58,150 nt of DNA from Rhodococcus aetherivorans (GTDB taxonomy: Bacteria; Actinomycetota; Actinomycetes; Mycobacteriales; Mycobacteriaceae), in contig NZ_JAALEG010000030.1 of assembly GCF_011058165.1 (NCBI RefSeq), forward strand, positions 1 to 58,150. The letters run 5' to 3'. Shown here in pieces: positions 18,456 to 26,966 of the stretch. A model generated the notes under the pieces. The model ran no database searches, was not told where the DNA came from, and was given only the letters and a program-made list of their open reading frames with translations. Numbering within the stretch: position 1 is the stretch's first letter; every line of letters begins with the position of its first letter. The position numbers were made by a program, and so were the translations under genes.

Positions 18456-18585
18456 GGTGACTGCCTCCTCCGGCCTCGTCCCCCGCAAACCGAATCCCCC
18501 AGGGGGAGTCTACGGAGACGCGCACCGGTTCACCGGGTCGGCGGGCATCGATGCGGTCACGAGAGGTCACCGCCCCGGTGAATCC

Positions 18586-19638
18586 CTAGCCGGGCCGCTT
18601 GCGGTCGGTGTCGCGGGACGGCTGCACCCGCTTCGGCTCGCCCGGCATCTTCGGATGGGTCGGCGGGTAGGGCAGGTCGCCGAGGCCCGCGGCGGCGTCC
18701 CGCTCGGCCATCTCGAGCAGCACGTCGAGCGCCTGCGCGGTCTCGTCCATCGCGGCCATCGGATCGCCGCGGCGCTCGAGCAGGCCCGGCACGGTCGCGA
18801 TCGTGAGATCGTCCGGGTCGGCGTCGACGAGTTCGTCCCACGTCAGGGGTGTCGACACCGTCGCGATCGGGGTGCGCCGCACCGAATATGCCGACGCGAT
18901 CGTCTTGTCCCGGGCGTTCTGGTTGAAGTCGAGGAAGATGCGCTGCCCGCGCTCCTCCTTCCACCACGCGGTGGTGGCCCGGCCGCCGCTGCGGCGTTCC
19001 ACCTCCCGCATCAGGGCGATCCCGGCGCGGCGCACGCCGACGAAGTCCCACTCCGGGACGATGCGGACGTACACGTGCAGGCCGCGGCCGCCCGACGTCT
19101 TCGGGAAACCGACCAGACCCAGCTCGTCGAGCAGCGGTCGCAGCACCTCGAGCGCGACCGCGCGGGCGTCGTCGAACGCGGTCCCCGGCTGCGGGTCGAG
19201 ATCGATGCGCAACTCGTCCGGGCGGTCGACGTCCCCGCAGCGCACCGCCCACGGGTGGAACGTCACGGTGCCCAGGTTCGCCGCCCACACGACGTCCGCC
19301 GCGCTGCGCACCCGCAGCACGTCGGCGGTGCGGCCGGACGGAAACGTCACCTCGCACGTCGCGACGTGGTCGGGCCGGCGGGCAGGCACCCGCTTCTGGT
19401 AGATCTCCTCGCCCTCGATCCCGTCGGGGAACCGCTGCAGATGTGTCGGCCGCTCCCGCAGCGCCTGCAGCAGCGGCGCCGAGCCGGCCGTCGCGACGGT
19501 CCGGTAGTACTCGACGAGGCGGCGCTTGGTGCCGGCCTCTCCGAGCCGGGGGAAGTACACCTTGTCGGGGTTGGACAGGCGGACGGGCACGCCGCCGACG
19601 TCCAGTTCCACGGCGGGAGAACGCTTCGCATCGGGCAC
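18586..19638 (-). CDS. LigD-type primase-polymerase (PolDom)
   Basis: The 350-residue protein is the polymerase domain of bacterial LigD as a free-standing gene. It has LSNPDKVYFP near the N-terminus, the metal-binding DELRIDLDPQPG, and GFPKTSGGRGLHVYVRI. These enzymes add ribonucleotides or fill gaps during end joining and base-excision repair. Its start is 6 bp after the ligC stop, so the two are co-transcribed, as expected for a split LigD. No Ku gene is in the window. Confidence 0.93.
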   Translation of the reverse strand: MPDAKRSPAVELDVGGVPVRLSNPDKVYFPRLGEAGTKRRLVEYYRTVATAGSAPLLQALRERPTHLQRFPDGIEGEEIYQKRVPARRPDHVATCEVTFPSGRTADVLRVRSAADVVWAANLGTVTFHPWAVRCGDVDRPDELRIDLDPQPGTAFDDARAVALEVLRPLLDELGLVGFPKTSGGRGLHVYVRIVPEWDFVGVRRAGIALMREVERRSGGRATTAWWKEERGQRIFLDFNQNARDKTIASAYSVRRTPIATVSTPLTWDELVDADPDDLTIATVPGLLERRGDPMAAMDETAQALDVLLEMAERDAAAGLGDLPYPPTHPKMPGEPKRVQPSRDTDRKRPG

Positions 19639-19644
19639 CGGAGG

Positions 19645-20712
19645 TCACACTCCTGTCCGGTCGAGGACGTCGCCGAGGTCGTACCGCACCGGCACGTCCA
19701 ACTGCTCGAAGGTGCAGCTGCGCGGCTCGCGGTCCGGTCGCCACCGCAGGAACCGCGCCGCGTGCCGGAACCGCAGGCCGGTCTCGGCGTTGCCCTCCAT
19801 CTGGTCGTAGGCCACCTCCAGGACCCGCTCCGGCCGCAGCGGTATCCATCGGCGGTCCACCGCCGTCCGCCACCGGCTCGGCTCCCCCTCGGCGACGACG
19901 TCGGCGCCGACCCGCAGCGGTGCGAGTTCGGCGAGCAGCTCCTTGCGCTGTTCGACGGTGAACGCCGACGCACCGCCCACCATCACCGGTTCGTCGCCGC
20001 CGTCGTACAGGCCCAGCAGCAGGGACCCGACCCCGTCGATGCTCTTGTGCGGCCGGTAGCCGATGAGCACGCAGTCGGCGGTGCGGGCGTGCTTGACCTT
20101 GAGCATCTCCCGCTTGTCCGGCACATAGGGCCCGTCGAGACGCTTGGCGACGACCCCGTCGAGACCGGCACCCTCGAACTCGGCGAACCACCGGCCGGCG
20201 GTGTCCGCGTCGCGGGTGGCGGCCGTGACGTGGCAGCTGGGGCCGCCGCCGACCACCGCCCGCAGCCGCTCCCTGCGCCGCGCGAACGGCGCCTCCATCA
20301 GGTTCTCGTCACCGATCGCGAGCAGATCGAAGCCGACGAACTGCGCGGGGGTCTGCTCGGCGAGCAACGCGATGCGGCTCGCCGCCGGGTGGATTCGCTC
20401 GGACAGCGCCTGCCAGTCGAGCCGGATCCGGCCGTCGCGCGGGCGCGGCACCACGATCTCCCCGTCGACGACGCACCGGGCGGGCAACTCGGCCCGCACC
20501 GCCGCCGCCAGTTCCGGGAAGTACCGCACGAGGTCCTTGCCGCCGCGCGAGGCGAACACCACCTCGTCGCCGTCGCGGAACACGACGGCGCGGAAGCCGT
20601 CCCATTTCGGCTCGTACGACCACTCGGGGTCGCCGTCGGCGGGCTGAGCCGGGACCTCGGACACGGCCTTGGCGAGCATCGGTGCGATCGGCGGAGCGAC
20701 GGGCAGCTGCAC
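19645..20712 (-). CDS. ligC: ATP-dependent DNA ligase LigC
   Basis: The 355-residue protein has the nucleotidyltransferase motif I KxDG (YEPKWDGFRAV; the lysine is adenylated), motif III FVGFDLLAIG, motif IV LDGVVAKR and motif V MLKVKHARTADCVLIGY, followed by an OB-fold. Size and order match M. tuberculosis LigC (358 residues), a backup ligase for repair. It lies directly upstream of the PolDom gene. The ATG gives MQLPVAPPIAPMLAK, a typical start. Confidence 0.94.
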   Translation of the reverse strand: MQLPVAPPIAPMLAKAVSEVPAQPADGDPEWSYEPKWDGFRAVVFRDGDEVVFASRGGKDLVRYFPELAAAVRAELPARCVVDGEIVVPRPRDGRIRLDWQALSERIHPAASRIALLAEQTPAQFVGFDLLAIGDENLMEAPFARRRERLRAVVGGGPSCHVTAATRDADTAGRWFAEFEGAGLDGVVAKRLDGPYVPDKREMLKVKHARTADCVLIGYRPHKSIDGVGSLLLGLYDGGDEPVMVGGASAFTVEQRKELLAELAPLRVGADVVAEGEPSRWRTAVDRRWIPLRPERVLEVAYDQMEGNAETGLRFRHAARFLRWRPDREPRSCTFEQLDVPVRYDLGDVLDRTGV

Positions 20713-20813
20713 CGGCCCATGGTCGCACCCCGAGCCGACTCGTGCCCGCCGGATTTGCGAGAAATCACCCTACGTTTCCCGCCCGAGGCGGACATTCCGT
20801 ACGCTCTCCCCCC

Positions 20814-21422
20814 ATGAACTTCATTCGACGGGTGAGCGGCACCGCCGTCGCGCTGGCCGCGGCGGCTCTGGTACTCGGCGCGTGCGGATCGGACGTCGAG
20901 CCCCGGGCGGTGCCCGAGTCCGGGTCCGAGACCACGTCGGCGAGTGCATCGGATACCCGGACCACCACCGGCCGTCCGACCACTACCACGGCACCGACGT
21001 CCCCCGGCTCCTCCGGCCTGGACATCGACGTCGAGATCGGCGACTGCGTGCGCCTCGGCGGCACCGTCGACGACGCGACCATCGAGAACGCGACCTGCGG
21101 CAGCATGGACTCGAACTACAAGGTGATCGACATCGTCGACTCCAGCGAGCAGTGTGTCTCGGACGCCGACCAGACCTACTACGAATCCTCCGCCGGTGTC
21201 GAGGTGGGCGCCCTGTGCCTCGACGTCGACTGGGTGGTGGACAGCTGCATGGACATCTCCGGTGAGGACCCGCAACGCGTCGACTGCGCCGCGCCCGGCC
21301 CCGAGACGGAGAAGGTCACCGAGATCCTGCAGAACACCGACAACGTGAACGACTGCTCCGTCTCCGAAGGCGGATTCGTCTACAGCGAGCGTCGTTTCGT
21401 GGTCTGCACCGACACACTCTGA
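20814..21422 (+). CDS. lppU: LppU-family lipoprotein
   Basis: The 202-residue protein has a lipoprotein signal (MNFIRRVSGTAVALA, lipobox LGAC), a Ser/Thr/Pro-rich linker to about residue 65, and a Cys-rich C-terminal domain with paired blocks such as EIGDCVRLGGTVDD and ALCLDVDWVVDSCMDI. This layout fits the LppU family of mycolata, whose function is unknown. It is probably anchored on the outer face of the membrane. It is divergent from ligC and convergent with corA. Confidence 0.8.
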   Translation: MNFIRRVSGTAVALAAAALVLGACGSDVEPRAVPESGSETTSASASDTRTTTGRPTTTTAPTSPGSSGLDIDVEIGDCVRLGGTVDDATIENATCGSMDSNYKVIDIVDSSEQCVSDADQTYYESSAGVEVGALCLDVDWVVDSCMDISGEDPQRVDCAAPGPETEKVTEILQNTDNVNDCSVSEGGFVYSERRFVVCTDTL

Positions 21423-21431
21423 GGTCGCCGT

Positions 21432-21463
21432 CCGCCGCGGCCGGCTACAACCAGCCGCGGCGG
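21432..21463. terminator. GC-rich hairpin between lppU and corA
   Basis: A 10-bp stem, CCGCCGCGGC with GCCGCGGCGG, encloses a 12-base loop. The right arm lies within the last codons of corA. It could end transcription from both convergent genes. There is no T-run. Confidence 0.4.
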
Positions 21464-22599
21464 CGGAAGATCGCGTAGAGCCCCGCGCACGTCATGACCA
21501 TCATCAGTAGAGCCATGGGATATCCTGCGGCCCAATGCAATTCCGGCATGGTGTCGAAATTCATCCCGTAGACCGTGCCGATCAGCGTGGGCGCGAACAG
21601 AATCGCCGCCCACGCCGAGATCCGCTTGATCTCCTCGTTCTGCTCGATGCTCGCCCGGCTGAGATTGCGCATCTCCTCGTTCTGCATCTGTGAGACCAGC
21701 GTCGCGTTGACCGTGAGGATGTTGCCGAGCAGCTGACGGAAGCTGTCGACCTGCTCGACGACCGTCGTCGCGTGGTCGGTGACGTCCCGCAGGTAGCGCT
21801 GCAGTTCGTCGTCGGTGCGGTACTTGGCGAATCCCGACGACAGACCGGACAGCACGGTGAGCAGCGGCTTGGCCGCCCGCTGGAACTCGATGACCTCACG
21901 GGACAGTTCGTAGATGCGGCGCGAGACCCGCGGATCGCCGCTGAACACCTCGGTCTCGATCTCGTCGATGTCGTTCTGCAGGCCCGCGACGACCGGCGCG
22001 TACCCGTCGACGACGGCGTCGAGGATCGCGTAGAGCACCGCCTCGGGGCCGAGCCGCAGCAGATCCGGCTCGCTCTCCATCCGGTCCCGCACCGCCGACA
22101 GGTCGGGCGATTCGCTGTGCCGGACGGTCAGCACGAACGTCGGGCCGACGAAGACGTGCACCTCACCGAAGTCGACCCGCTCGGATTCGTCGACGTAGCG
22201 GGCGGCCCGCAGCACGACGAACAGCGTGTCGCCGTACCGCTCGAGCTTCGGGCGCTGATGCGCGACGATGGCATCCTCGACCGCGAGTTCGTGCAGCCCG
22301 AATTGCTCTGCGGCGGCGTTGAGTTGAGCGTCGGTGGGCCGGTACATCCCGATCCACGCCATCGAGCCGGGCTCGGGCAGGCAGTCGAGGGCTTGCGCGA
22401 GCGTCGCCGGCGACGCGACGCGGCGGCCGTCACGGTAGACCGCGCTGTCGACGATGCTGCTCTCCGCCCCCGCGGCGTCACGGCCGGGACTCGACGCGAC
22501 GGCGGGGTGCAGGGACGCACCGAACCCGGCGGACGGGTCGGCGGTCGCCGCCGCGGAGCGACGCGGCAGCAGGGCACGGACGGAACGGTTCGGCAGCAT
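21445..22599 (-). CDS. corA: CorA-family magnesium/cobalt transporter
   Basis: The 384-residue protein has the CorA build: a large cytoplasmic N-terminal domain with a long helix, then two C-terminal membrane helices with the invariant YGMNF motif (GTVYGMNFDTMPELHW). It imports Mg2+ as a pentamer. The ATG at 22599 follows GAAAGG. The frame is open upstream to 22893 but that part is arginine-rich noise. I did not recognise a Mg2+ riboswitch in the leader. Confidence 0.92.
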   Translation of the reverse strand: MLPNRSVRALLPRRSAAATADPSAGFGASLHPAVASSPGRDAAGAESSIVDSAVYRDGRRVASPATLAQALDCLPEPGSMAWIGMYRPTDAQLNAAAEQFGLHELAVEDAIVAHQRPKLERYGDTLFVVLRAARYVDESERVDFGEVHVFVGPTFVLTVRHSESPDLSAVRDRMESEPDLLRLGPEAVLYAILDAVVDGYAPVVAGLQNDIDEIETEVFSGDPRVSRRIYELSREVIEFQRAAKPLLTVLSGLSSGFAKYRTDDELQRYLRDVTDHATTVVEQVDSFRQLLGNILTVNATLVSQMQNEEMRNLSRASIEQNEEIKRISAWAAILFAPTLIGTVYGMNFDTMPELHWAAGYPMALLMMVMTCAGLYAIFRRRGWL

Positions 22600-22941
22600 G
22601 TCGGCACGGCCTTTCGGGGGGCACGGGGGACGACGGCGAGGGCATTCGCCGTGGGACGTACACGCGACGGCAACCGTCGCGCACCGAAAGGACGCGTACG
22701 GGCTGCCGTCAGCCGGTACTCGGAGGTCGACTGCGCATCGCGAGTCCCACCTCCTCCACATCACCCGGAACCGCTCCGGGGGCCTGACGAAACACCAGCA
22801 GCGTACGCCTTCGTGCCGCACGGAGCCATTTCGGCCGGTCCGGCGCACGACGTCGCGCCGCCCGGCGGACGGTGTCGGTGGCTGCGGCCACAATCGCCGT
22901 GACCGCCCTCACCGCCCGCACGACCGACGACAGGACCCCCG
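22600..22941. other. Divergent intergenic region, corA / exonuclease
   Basis: These 342 bases must hold the promoters of corA and of the exonuclease gene. I see no gene, no riboswitch-like fold and no clear operator. Confidence 0.5.
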
Positions 22942-23622
22942 ATGACGCACTGGCCCGATCGACCGATCTGCGCGTTCGACCTCGAGACCACCGACCGCGA
23001 TCCGCGGATCGCGCGCATCGTGACCGCGTCCGTCGTCGTCCTCGACGGTGACACCGTCGCGTCGCGGACGTGGCTGCTCGATCCGGGCATCGAGATCCCG
23101 GAGGAGACGTCGGCGATCCACGGCGTGACCACGGAGCGGGCGCGCGCCGAGGGCCTCGAGTACACGGCCGGCTACGCCCAGATCCGCGAGGCACTGTGCG
23201 AGGCCTGGGTCCGCGATCACATCGTCGTGGCGTTCAACGCCAGTTACGACCTGACGGTCATCGACGCCGAGGGCCGCCGGCTGGGCCTGCCGGGACTCGC
23301 CACGGGCCTGGTGTTCGACCCGTACGTCGTCGACCGCGAGATGGACCGCGGCCGCGAGGGCGGCCGCACCCTGCAGGCGGTCTGCGCTGCGTACGGCGTC
23401 ACGCTGACCGCCGCCCATCAGGCCGAGGCGGACGCACTCGCGGCCGGGCAACTGGCGCGGGCGCTGTGCACCCGCTTCCCGCAGCTCGCCGACCTGGACA
23501 TCATGACGGACCAGGCGGCCTGGCACGCGGAGCGGCAACGCAATTTCGCCGAGTACCTCTCGGGCCTCGGCCGCGACGCGTCGGACGTGGACCCGCAATG
23601 GCCCATCCGCGGTATCGCCTGA
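22942..23622 (+). CDS. DnaQ-family 3'-5' exonuclease
   Basis: The 226-residue protein has the DEDDh exonuclease motifs: ExoI FDLETT, ExoII FNASYDLTVID and ExoIII HQAEADALA. IHGVTTERA is typical of the DnaQ/PolC epsilon group. It would remove nucleotides from 3' ends of DNA or RNA using two metal ions. It is convergent with rtcB across a palindromic repeat, so a link with RNA repair is possible but not shown. Confidence 0.9.
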   Translation: MTHWPDRPICAFDLETTDRDPRIARIVTASVVVLDGDTVASRTWLLDPGIEIPEETSAIHGVTTERARAEGLEYTAGYAQIREALCEAWVRDHIVVAFNASYDLTVIDAEGRRLGLPGLATGLVFDPYVVDREMDRGREGGRTLQAVCAAYGVTLTAAHQAEADALAAGQLARALCTRFPQLADLDIMTDQAAWHAERQRNFAEYLSGLGRDASDVDPQWPIRGIA

Positions 23623-23678
23623 GAGAAGTTGCCGGGCAGCGGTTTCCAATGCAGAAACTCTCGACACCGTCCGTGGGC

Positions 23679-23729
23679 GACCGAATGTCACATGCGTTCG
23701 ATCGAATCGAACGCATGTGACATTCGGTC
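23679..23729. repeat. 51-bp palindromic repeat, copy C
   Basis: This copy has perfect 23-bp arms (23680-23702 and 23706-23728) around a CGA loop; the left arm begins ACCGAATGTCACATGCGTTC. It lies between the convergent exonuclease and rtcB genes, 14 bp from the rtcB stop. See copies at 8942-8992 and 12346-12396. Confidence 0.9.
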
Positions 23730-23743
23730 CGGCCGCTCGGCGC

Positions 23744-25165
23744 TCACCCCTTGACGACGCCGAGCGGCACGAGCCGGGCGATCCGGCGGGCCAGGCCCGC
23801 ACGTTCGCTCACCTCCGCCACCGCGTCGATGTCCTTGTACGCCTCCGGCTTCTCCTCGGCGAGTCCCCGCCACGAGCTTCCCCGCACGAGCACCCCGTGC
23901 GTCTCGAGTGCGTCGCGCACCGCCCGGCCGTCGGTGTGCCGGGCAGCACGGTGCCGGCTCTGCACCCGACCGGCCCCGTGCGCGGTGGAGTAGAACGCCG
24001 GGTTCCCGGCGACACCGGCCAGCACGTACGACGCGGTGCCCATCGTGCCGGGGATGAGCACGGGCTGCCCTGCATCGGTGAGGTCGGCGGGCACGTCGGG
24101 GTGGTCCGGCGGCAGGGACCGCGTCGCGCCCTTGCGGTGCACGCACAGCGCGCGGACCCGGCCGCCGACCTCGTGCCGCTCGATCTTCGCCAGGTTGTGC
24201 GAGATGTCGTAGAGGAGGTCGAGGGTCGTGCCGGCCGTTTCCTCGAAGACCCGGCGGGCCGCCTCGGTGAGCAACTGCCGGTTGGCCCGGCCGTAGTTGG
24301 CCGCCGCCACCATGGCCCCGAGATAGGCCTCCCCCTCCGGCGACCGGACCGGAACGCACGCCAGCTGCCGGTCGGGGACGTGAATCCCATAGCGGCCCAT
24401 TGCCTTACCCATCTCACGTACATGGTCGGTGCAAATCTGGTGGCCCAGGCCGCGGGATCCGCAGTGGATCATCACGCACACCGTGCCCACGTCGAGCCCC
24501 ATCAGCCGCGCGGTGTCCGGATCGAAGACCCGCTCGACGGCCTGGACCTCGAGGAAGTGGTTTCCCGACCCGAGGCTGCCGAGCTGACCGAGGCCCCGCT
24601 CGACGGCACGGTCGCTCACCGAGTCCGGGTCGGCGCCGTCCAACACGCCACGGTCCTCACACCGCTCGAGGTCGCGGGCGACGCCGTGCCCCTGCTCCAC
24701 CGCGAAGCGGGCGCCGCCCGCGAGCACCTGCCGCAGCACGGTACGGTCCGGGAGTTCCCACACGCCCCGGGTCTCCATGCCGCGCGGTACGACGCGACCG
24801 AGCCGGTCCATCAACACACCCAGGCGCGACGCGAGGGCGGACCGGTCCGCGTCGCGTGCGATCAGGAGCCGTACGCCGCACGAGATGTCGAAGCCCACGC
24901 CGCCGGGGGAGACGACGCCGCCGTCGTCGATGTCCGTCGCCGCGACCCCGCCGATGGGAAAGCCGTAACCCCAGTGCACGTCCGGCATGGCGAACGACGC
25001 GGTGACGATGCCGGGCAGCGTCGCGACGTTGGCGACCTGGGTGAGCGCCTCGTCCCCCTCCGCGACGGGGAGCAGGGACCGGGCGGCGAAGACGATCCCG
25101 GGTACGCGCATCGCGCCGGCCCGATCGATCCGGAACCGGTACGGGGTCTCCTCGACGATCCTCAT
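23744..25165 (-). CDS. rtcB: RtcB-family RNA ligase
   Basis: The 473-residue protein carries the RtcB signatures: [16 protein letters not shown], the metal-binding Cys in [14 protein letters not shown] (C96), [22 protein letters not shown], and the guanylylated His in [13 protein letters not shown]. RtcB joins 2',3'-cyclic phosphate or 3'-phosphate RNA ends to 5'-OH ends using GTP and Mn2+. The ATG at 25165 gives [11 protein letters not shown]. It is divergent from archease, its known activator, across 92 bp. Confidence 0.95.
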   Translation of the reverse strand: MRIVEETPYRFRIDRAGAMRVPGIVFAARSLLPVAEGDEALTQVANVATLPGIVTASFAMPDVHWGYGFPIGGVAATDIDDGGVVSPGGVGFDISCGVRLLIARDADRSALASRLGVLMDRLGRVVPRGMETRGVWELPDRTVLRQVLAGGARFAVEQGHGVARDLERCEDRGVLDGADPDSVSDRAVERGLGQLGSLGSGNHFLEVQAVERVFDPDTARLMGLDVGTVCVMIHCGSRGLGHQICTDHVREMGKAMGRYGIHVPDRQLACVPVRSPEGEAYLGAMVAAANYGRANRQLLTEAARRVFEETAGTTLDLLYDISHNLAKIERHEVGGRVRALCVHRKGATRSLPPDHPDVPADLTDAGQPVLIPGTMGTASYVLAGVAGNPAFYSTAHGAGRVQSRHRAARHTDGRAVRDALETHGVLVRGSSWRGLAEEKPEAYKDIDAVAEVSERAGLARRIARLVPLGVVKG

Positions 25166-25257
25166 CACTGTCCGATCCGGGGGCGGGAACGCGACGTCGG
25201 CGGCCTCGTTCCACCATAAGATCTGCAGTGCCTGCTGCACAGGCCCGGGAGCGAATC

Positions 25258-25674
25258 ATGAACGGAAGCGGGTACCGGTCGGTGCCGCACACGGCGGATC
25301 TGCGCATCGAGGCGTGGGCACCGACCCGTGACGAGTGCATCGCGCAGGCGGTGCGCGGCGCCGTCGCGAGCTTCGCCGACATCTCGTCCGCGGGACCCGG
25401 CCGGGTCCGCAACCGCCCGTTGACGGCCGACGGCGACGAGGACCTGCTCGTCGCGGTGCTCGACGAGGTGATCTATCTGCTCGACACGGCCGGGGAGATC
25501 CCGATCGACGTGGTCGTCGAATCCGGCGGCGGCACAGCGGAGGCGCGGTTCTCGATGGTCGACGCCGCCGCGGTGCCCCAGATCGGTGCGGTCCCGAAGG
25601 CGGTGTCGCTCCACGAGCTGCGCCTCGACCGACGACCGGAAGGGTGGTCGTGCTCGGTGACGCTGGACGTGTGA
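25258..25674 (+). CDS. Archease (RtcB activator)
   Basis: The 138-residue protein has archease hallmarks: SVPHTADLRIEAWAPTRDEC near the N-terminus, DLLVAVLDEVIYLLDT in the middle and AVPKAVSLHELRLDR near the end. Archease speeds RtcB guanylylation and turnover. GGGAGCG precedes the ATG. The RtcB gene lies divergently next to it, which supports joint control of an RNA-repair system. No RtcR-type regulator is present. Confidence 0.93.
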   Translation: MNGSGYRSVPHTADLRIEAWAPTRDECIAQAVRGAVASFADISSAGPGRVRNRPLTADGDEDLLVAVLDEVIYLLDTAGEIPIDVVVESGGGTAEARFSMVDAAAVPQIGAVPKAVSLHELRLDRRPEGWSCSVTLDV

Positions 25675-25835
25675 ACCGGCGACGAGCGCCGCAGTACCGG
25701 TCGCGGCACGCCGAGCGCAGGCGACCGTGTGGGCGCCCTCGCCGTTGTGACTTTCCGCTGTAGATGGCCGGGATTGCCTGCCGGGCCGGTGCCCGTTGCC
25801 GGGGCCGAGACCCGGGTGGTCGGCGAGCGGCGGCG

Positions 25836-25940
25836 CTACATCGGCATGTTCATCATGGGCATCCCGCCCATCTGGTGGAGCCACATCATCAGCTGGTGCA
25901 GCAGGGTGTGCGCCTGGTCCATCATGCCCATCATGTTCAC
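25836..25940 (-). CDS. Met/His-rich 34-residue peptide, candidate copper-binding peptide
   Basis: A GTG start at 25938-25940, with AAAGG nine bases upstream, opens a 34-codon frame. It encodes 13 Met and 3 His plus one Trp, with motifs MNMMGMMDQAH, HQLMMWLHQMGGM and PMMNMPM. Met clusters with His are typical Cu(I) or Ag(I) ligands. The peptide is too short and too polar for a signal sequence. A TGAAGA copper-box doublet lies 103-119 bp upstream on the same strand, and the rest of the copper island follows. I know no named family that it matches. The composition is most unlike neighbouring proteins, and chance is possible because the frame is short. Confidence 0.6.
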   Translation of the reverse strand: MNMMGMMDQAHTLLHQLMMWLHQMGGMPMMNMPM

Positions 25941-26042
25941 GGCCGTGACCTTTCTGGAGCCGAGTAACCCTCGGGGGCGGGATCGTCCCACTATGGCGCT
26001 CTGTTGTTCCCCGATGTGCCACCTCGCCTGCGAGATCCGTCT

Positions 26043-26059
26043 TCTTCAACAGATCTTCA
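26043..26059 (-). promoter_or_regulatory. Copper box 1 (TGAAGA direct repeat)
   Basis: On the minus strand TGAAGATCTGTTGAAGAAG holds two TGAAGA half-sites 11 bp apart. It lies about 103 bp upstream of the Met-rich peptide start, in the same orientation. Confidence 0.7.
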
Positions 26060-26233
26060 CGAGATCTCGACTTTCGGTGTCCGGACACGGCAGGAGTGGG
26101 CCGCAGCACCCCCGCACTTCGGAACCTGCCGGCGCGCATGGCGTGGCACCGGTTCATTCGAGCTGTCGTGCGCCGCCCGGCGTGGGTGCGCTGCGGCTGT
26201 GCCAGTGGGGCGGTGCGGTTGCCCGCTCGGAGG

Positions 26234-26823
26234 TCAGTCCGCAGCGATGATGGGGGTGCCGCGGTCGGCCAGCCACTGCGCCGGGTCGGTCTTGGCGCCG
26301 GAGCGGTCTTCGACCTCGAAGTGCAAGTGGGGTCCGGTGGAGTTGCCGCGATCTCCGACGGTGGCGATCTTCTGCCCGGCTTCGACTCGTTGCCCGGCCG
26401 TCACCAGGTTGGTGTTGTTGTGGCCGTAGGTGGTCACCGTGCCGTCGTCGTGCCGGATGCGTACCCACAGCCCGTAGCCCTGTGCCGGTCCGGCGCTGAT
26501 GACCTCCCCGTCGGCGACGGCGACGATCGGTGCGCCCATGGTATTGGCGATGTCGATGCCTCCGTGTCCCCGCCCGTCCCCGAAGGTGGAGGTGATCACC
26601 CCGGCGGTCGGGGCGACGGACCGCCCGGTCCCGCCCCAGTGCCCGCCGTCGGCCGGGCGCGGCAGGGTGGGGCTTGCGGGTGCGGCGCCGGGGTCTTCCC
26701 CTCCGGTGGCGCTCTTGTTGCCGGGGCCGTATCGGGTGTGCCCGCAGCAGGCGCGTCGTCGCCGCCGGGCGGCGCCCCAGGCTCCGGTGCCGGGGGTTGC
26801 CCGAATCTCGCGTGCTCTCGACC
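26234..26823 (-). pseudogene. M23-family (LytM-type) peptidase domain, N-terminus degraded
   Basis: The last 121 codons encode a zinc endopeptidase domain of the M23 family: GVITSTFGDGRGHGGIDIAN with the HxxxD metal site, then YGHNN, then the HxH motif in GPHLHFEVE. Such enzymes cut peptidoglycan cross-bridges or activate amidases. The frame stays open to a stop at 26824, but the only usable start is a GTG at 26599, inside the domain edge, and no signal peptide is encoded. A Pro/Ala-rich reading in another frame upstream hints at a frameshifted linker. I judge it a decayed or frameshifted gene; a short cytoplasmic product from 26599 is the alternative. Confidence 0.55.
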
Positions 26824-26879
26824 GCTACCGTCCCCCTACACTGAGGGCACTCGGTCTGTCGAGTGTGAGAGGAGCGGAG

Positions 26880-26966
26880 ATGCGGAACCTGTCGCCGCTG
26901 ACGATCGTGCTGACCGAGCAGGAGCGCCTGCGGGTGCGCGAACAGCTCCGGCAGCGAGCTGCATGA
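26880..26966 (+). CDS. Short 28-residue open frame coupled to the next gene
   Basis: An ATG with a strong GAGGAGCGGAG site opens a 28-codon frame (MRNLSPLTIVLTEQERLRVR then EQLRQRAA) whose stop overlaps the start of the lipoprotein gene (ATGA). The product would be a charged helix. It may be a real small protein or a leader that couples translation of the lipoprotein. I know no family. Confidence 0.45.
   Translation: MRNLSPLTIVLTEQERLRVREQLRQRAA

Noticed and set aside
17848-20817. A 989-codon plus-strand open frame
   Set aside because: It runs antisense to the serine hydrolase, the secreted protein, PolDom and LigC. Its product is Arg/Pro/His-rich with no domain, as expected for the shadow of GC-rich genes.
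22600-22941. Possible Mg2+ riboswitch upstream of corA
   Set aside because: I could not find the conserved helices of ykoK- or mgtA-type leaders.
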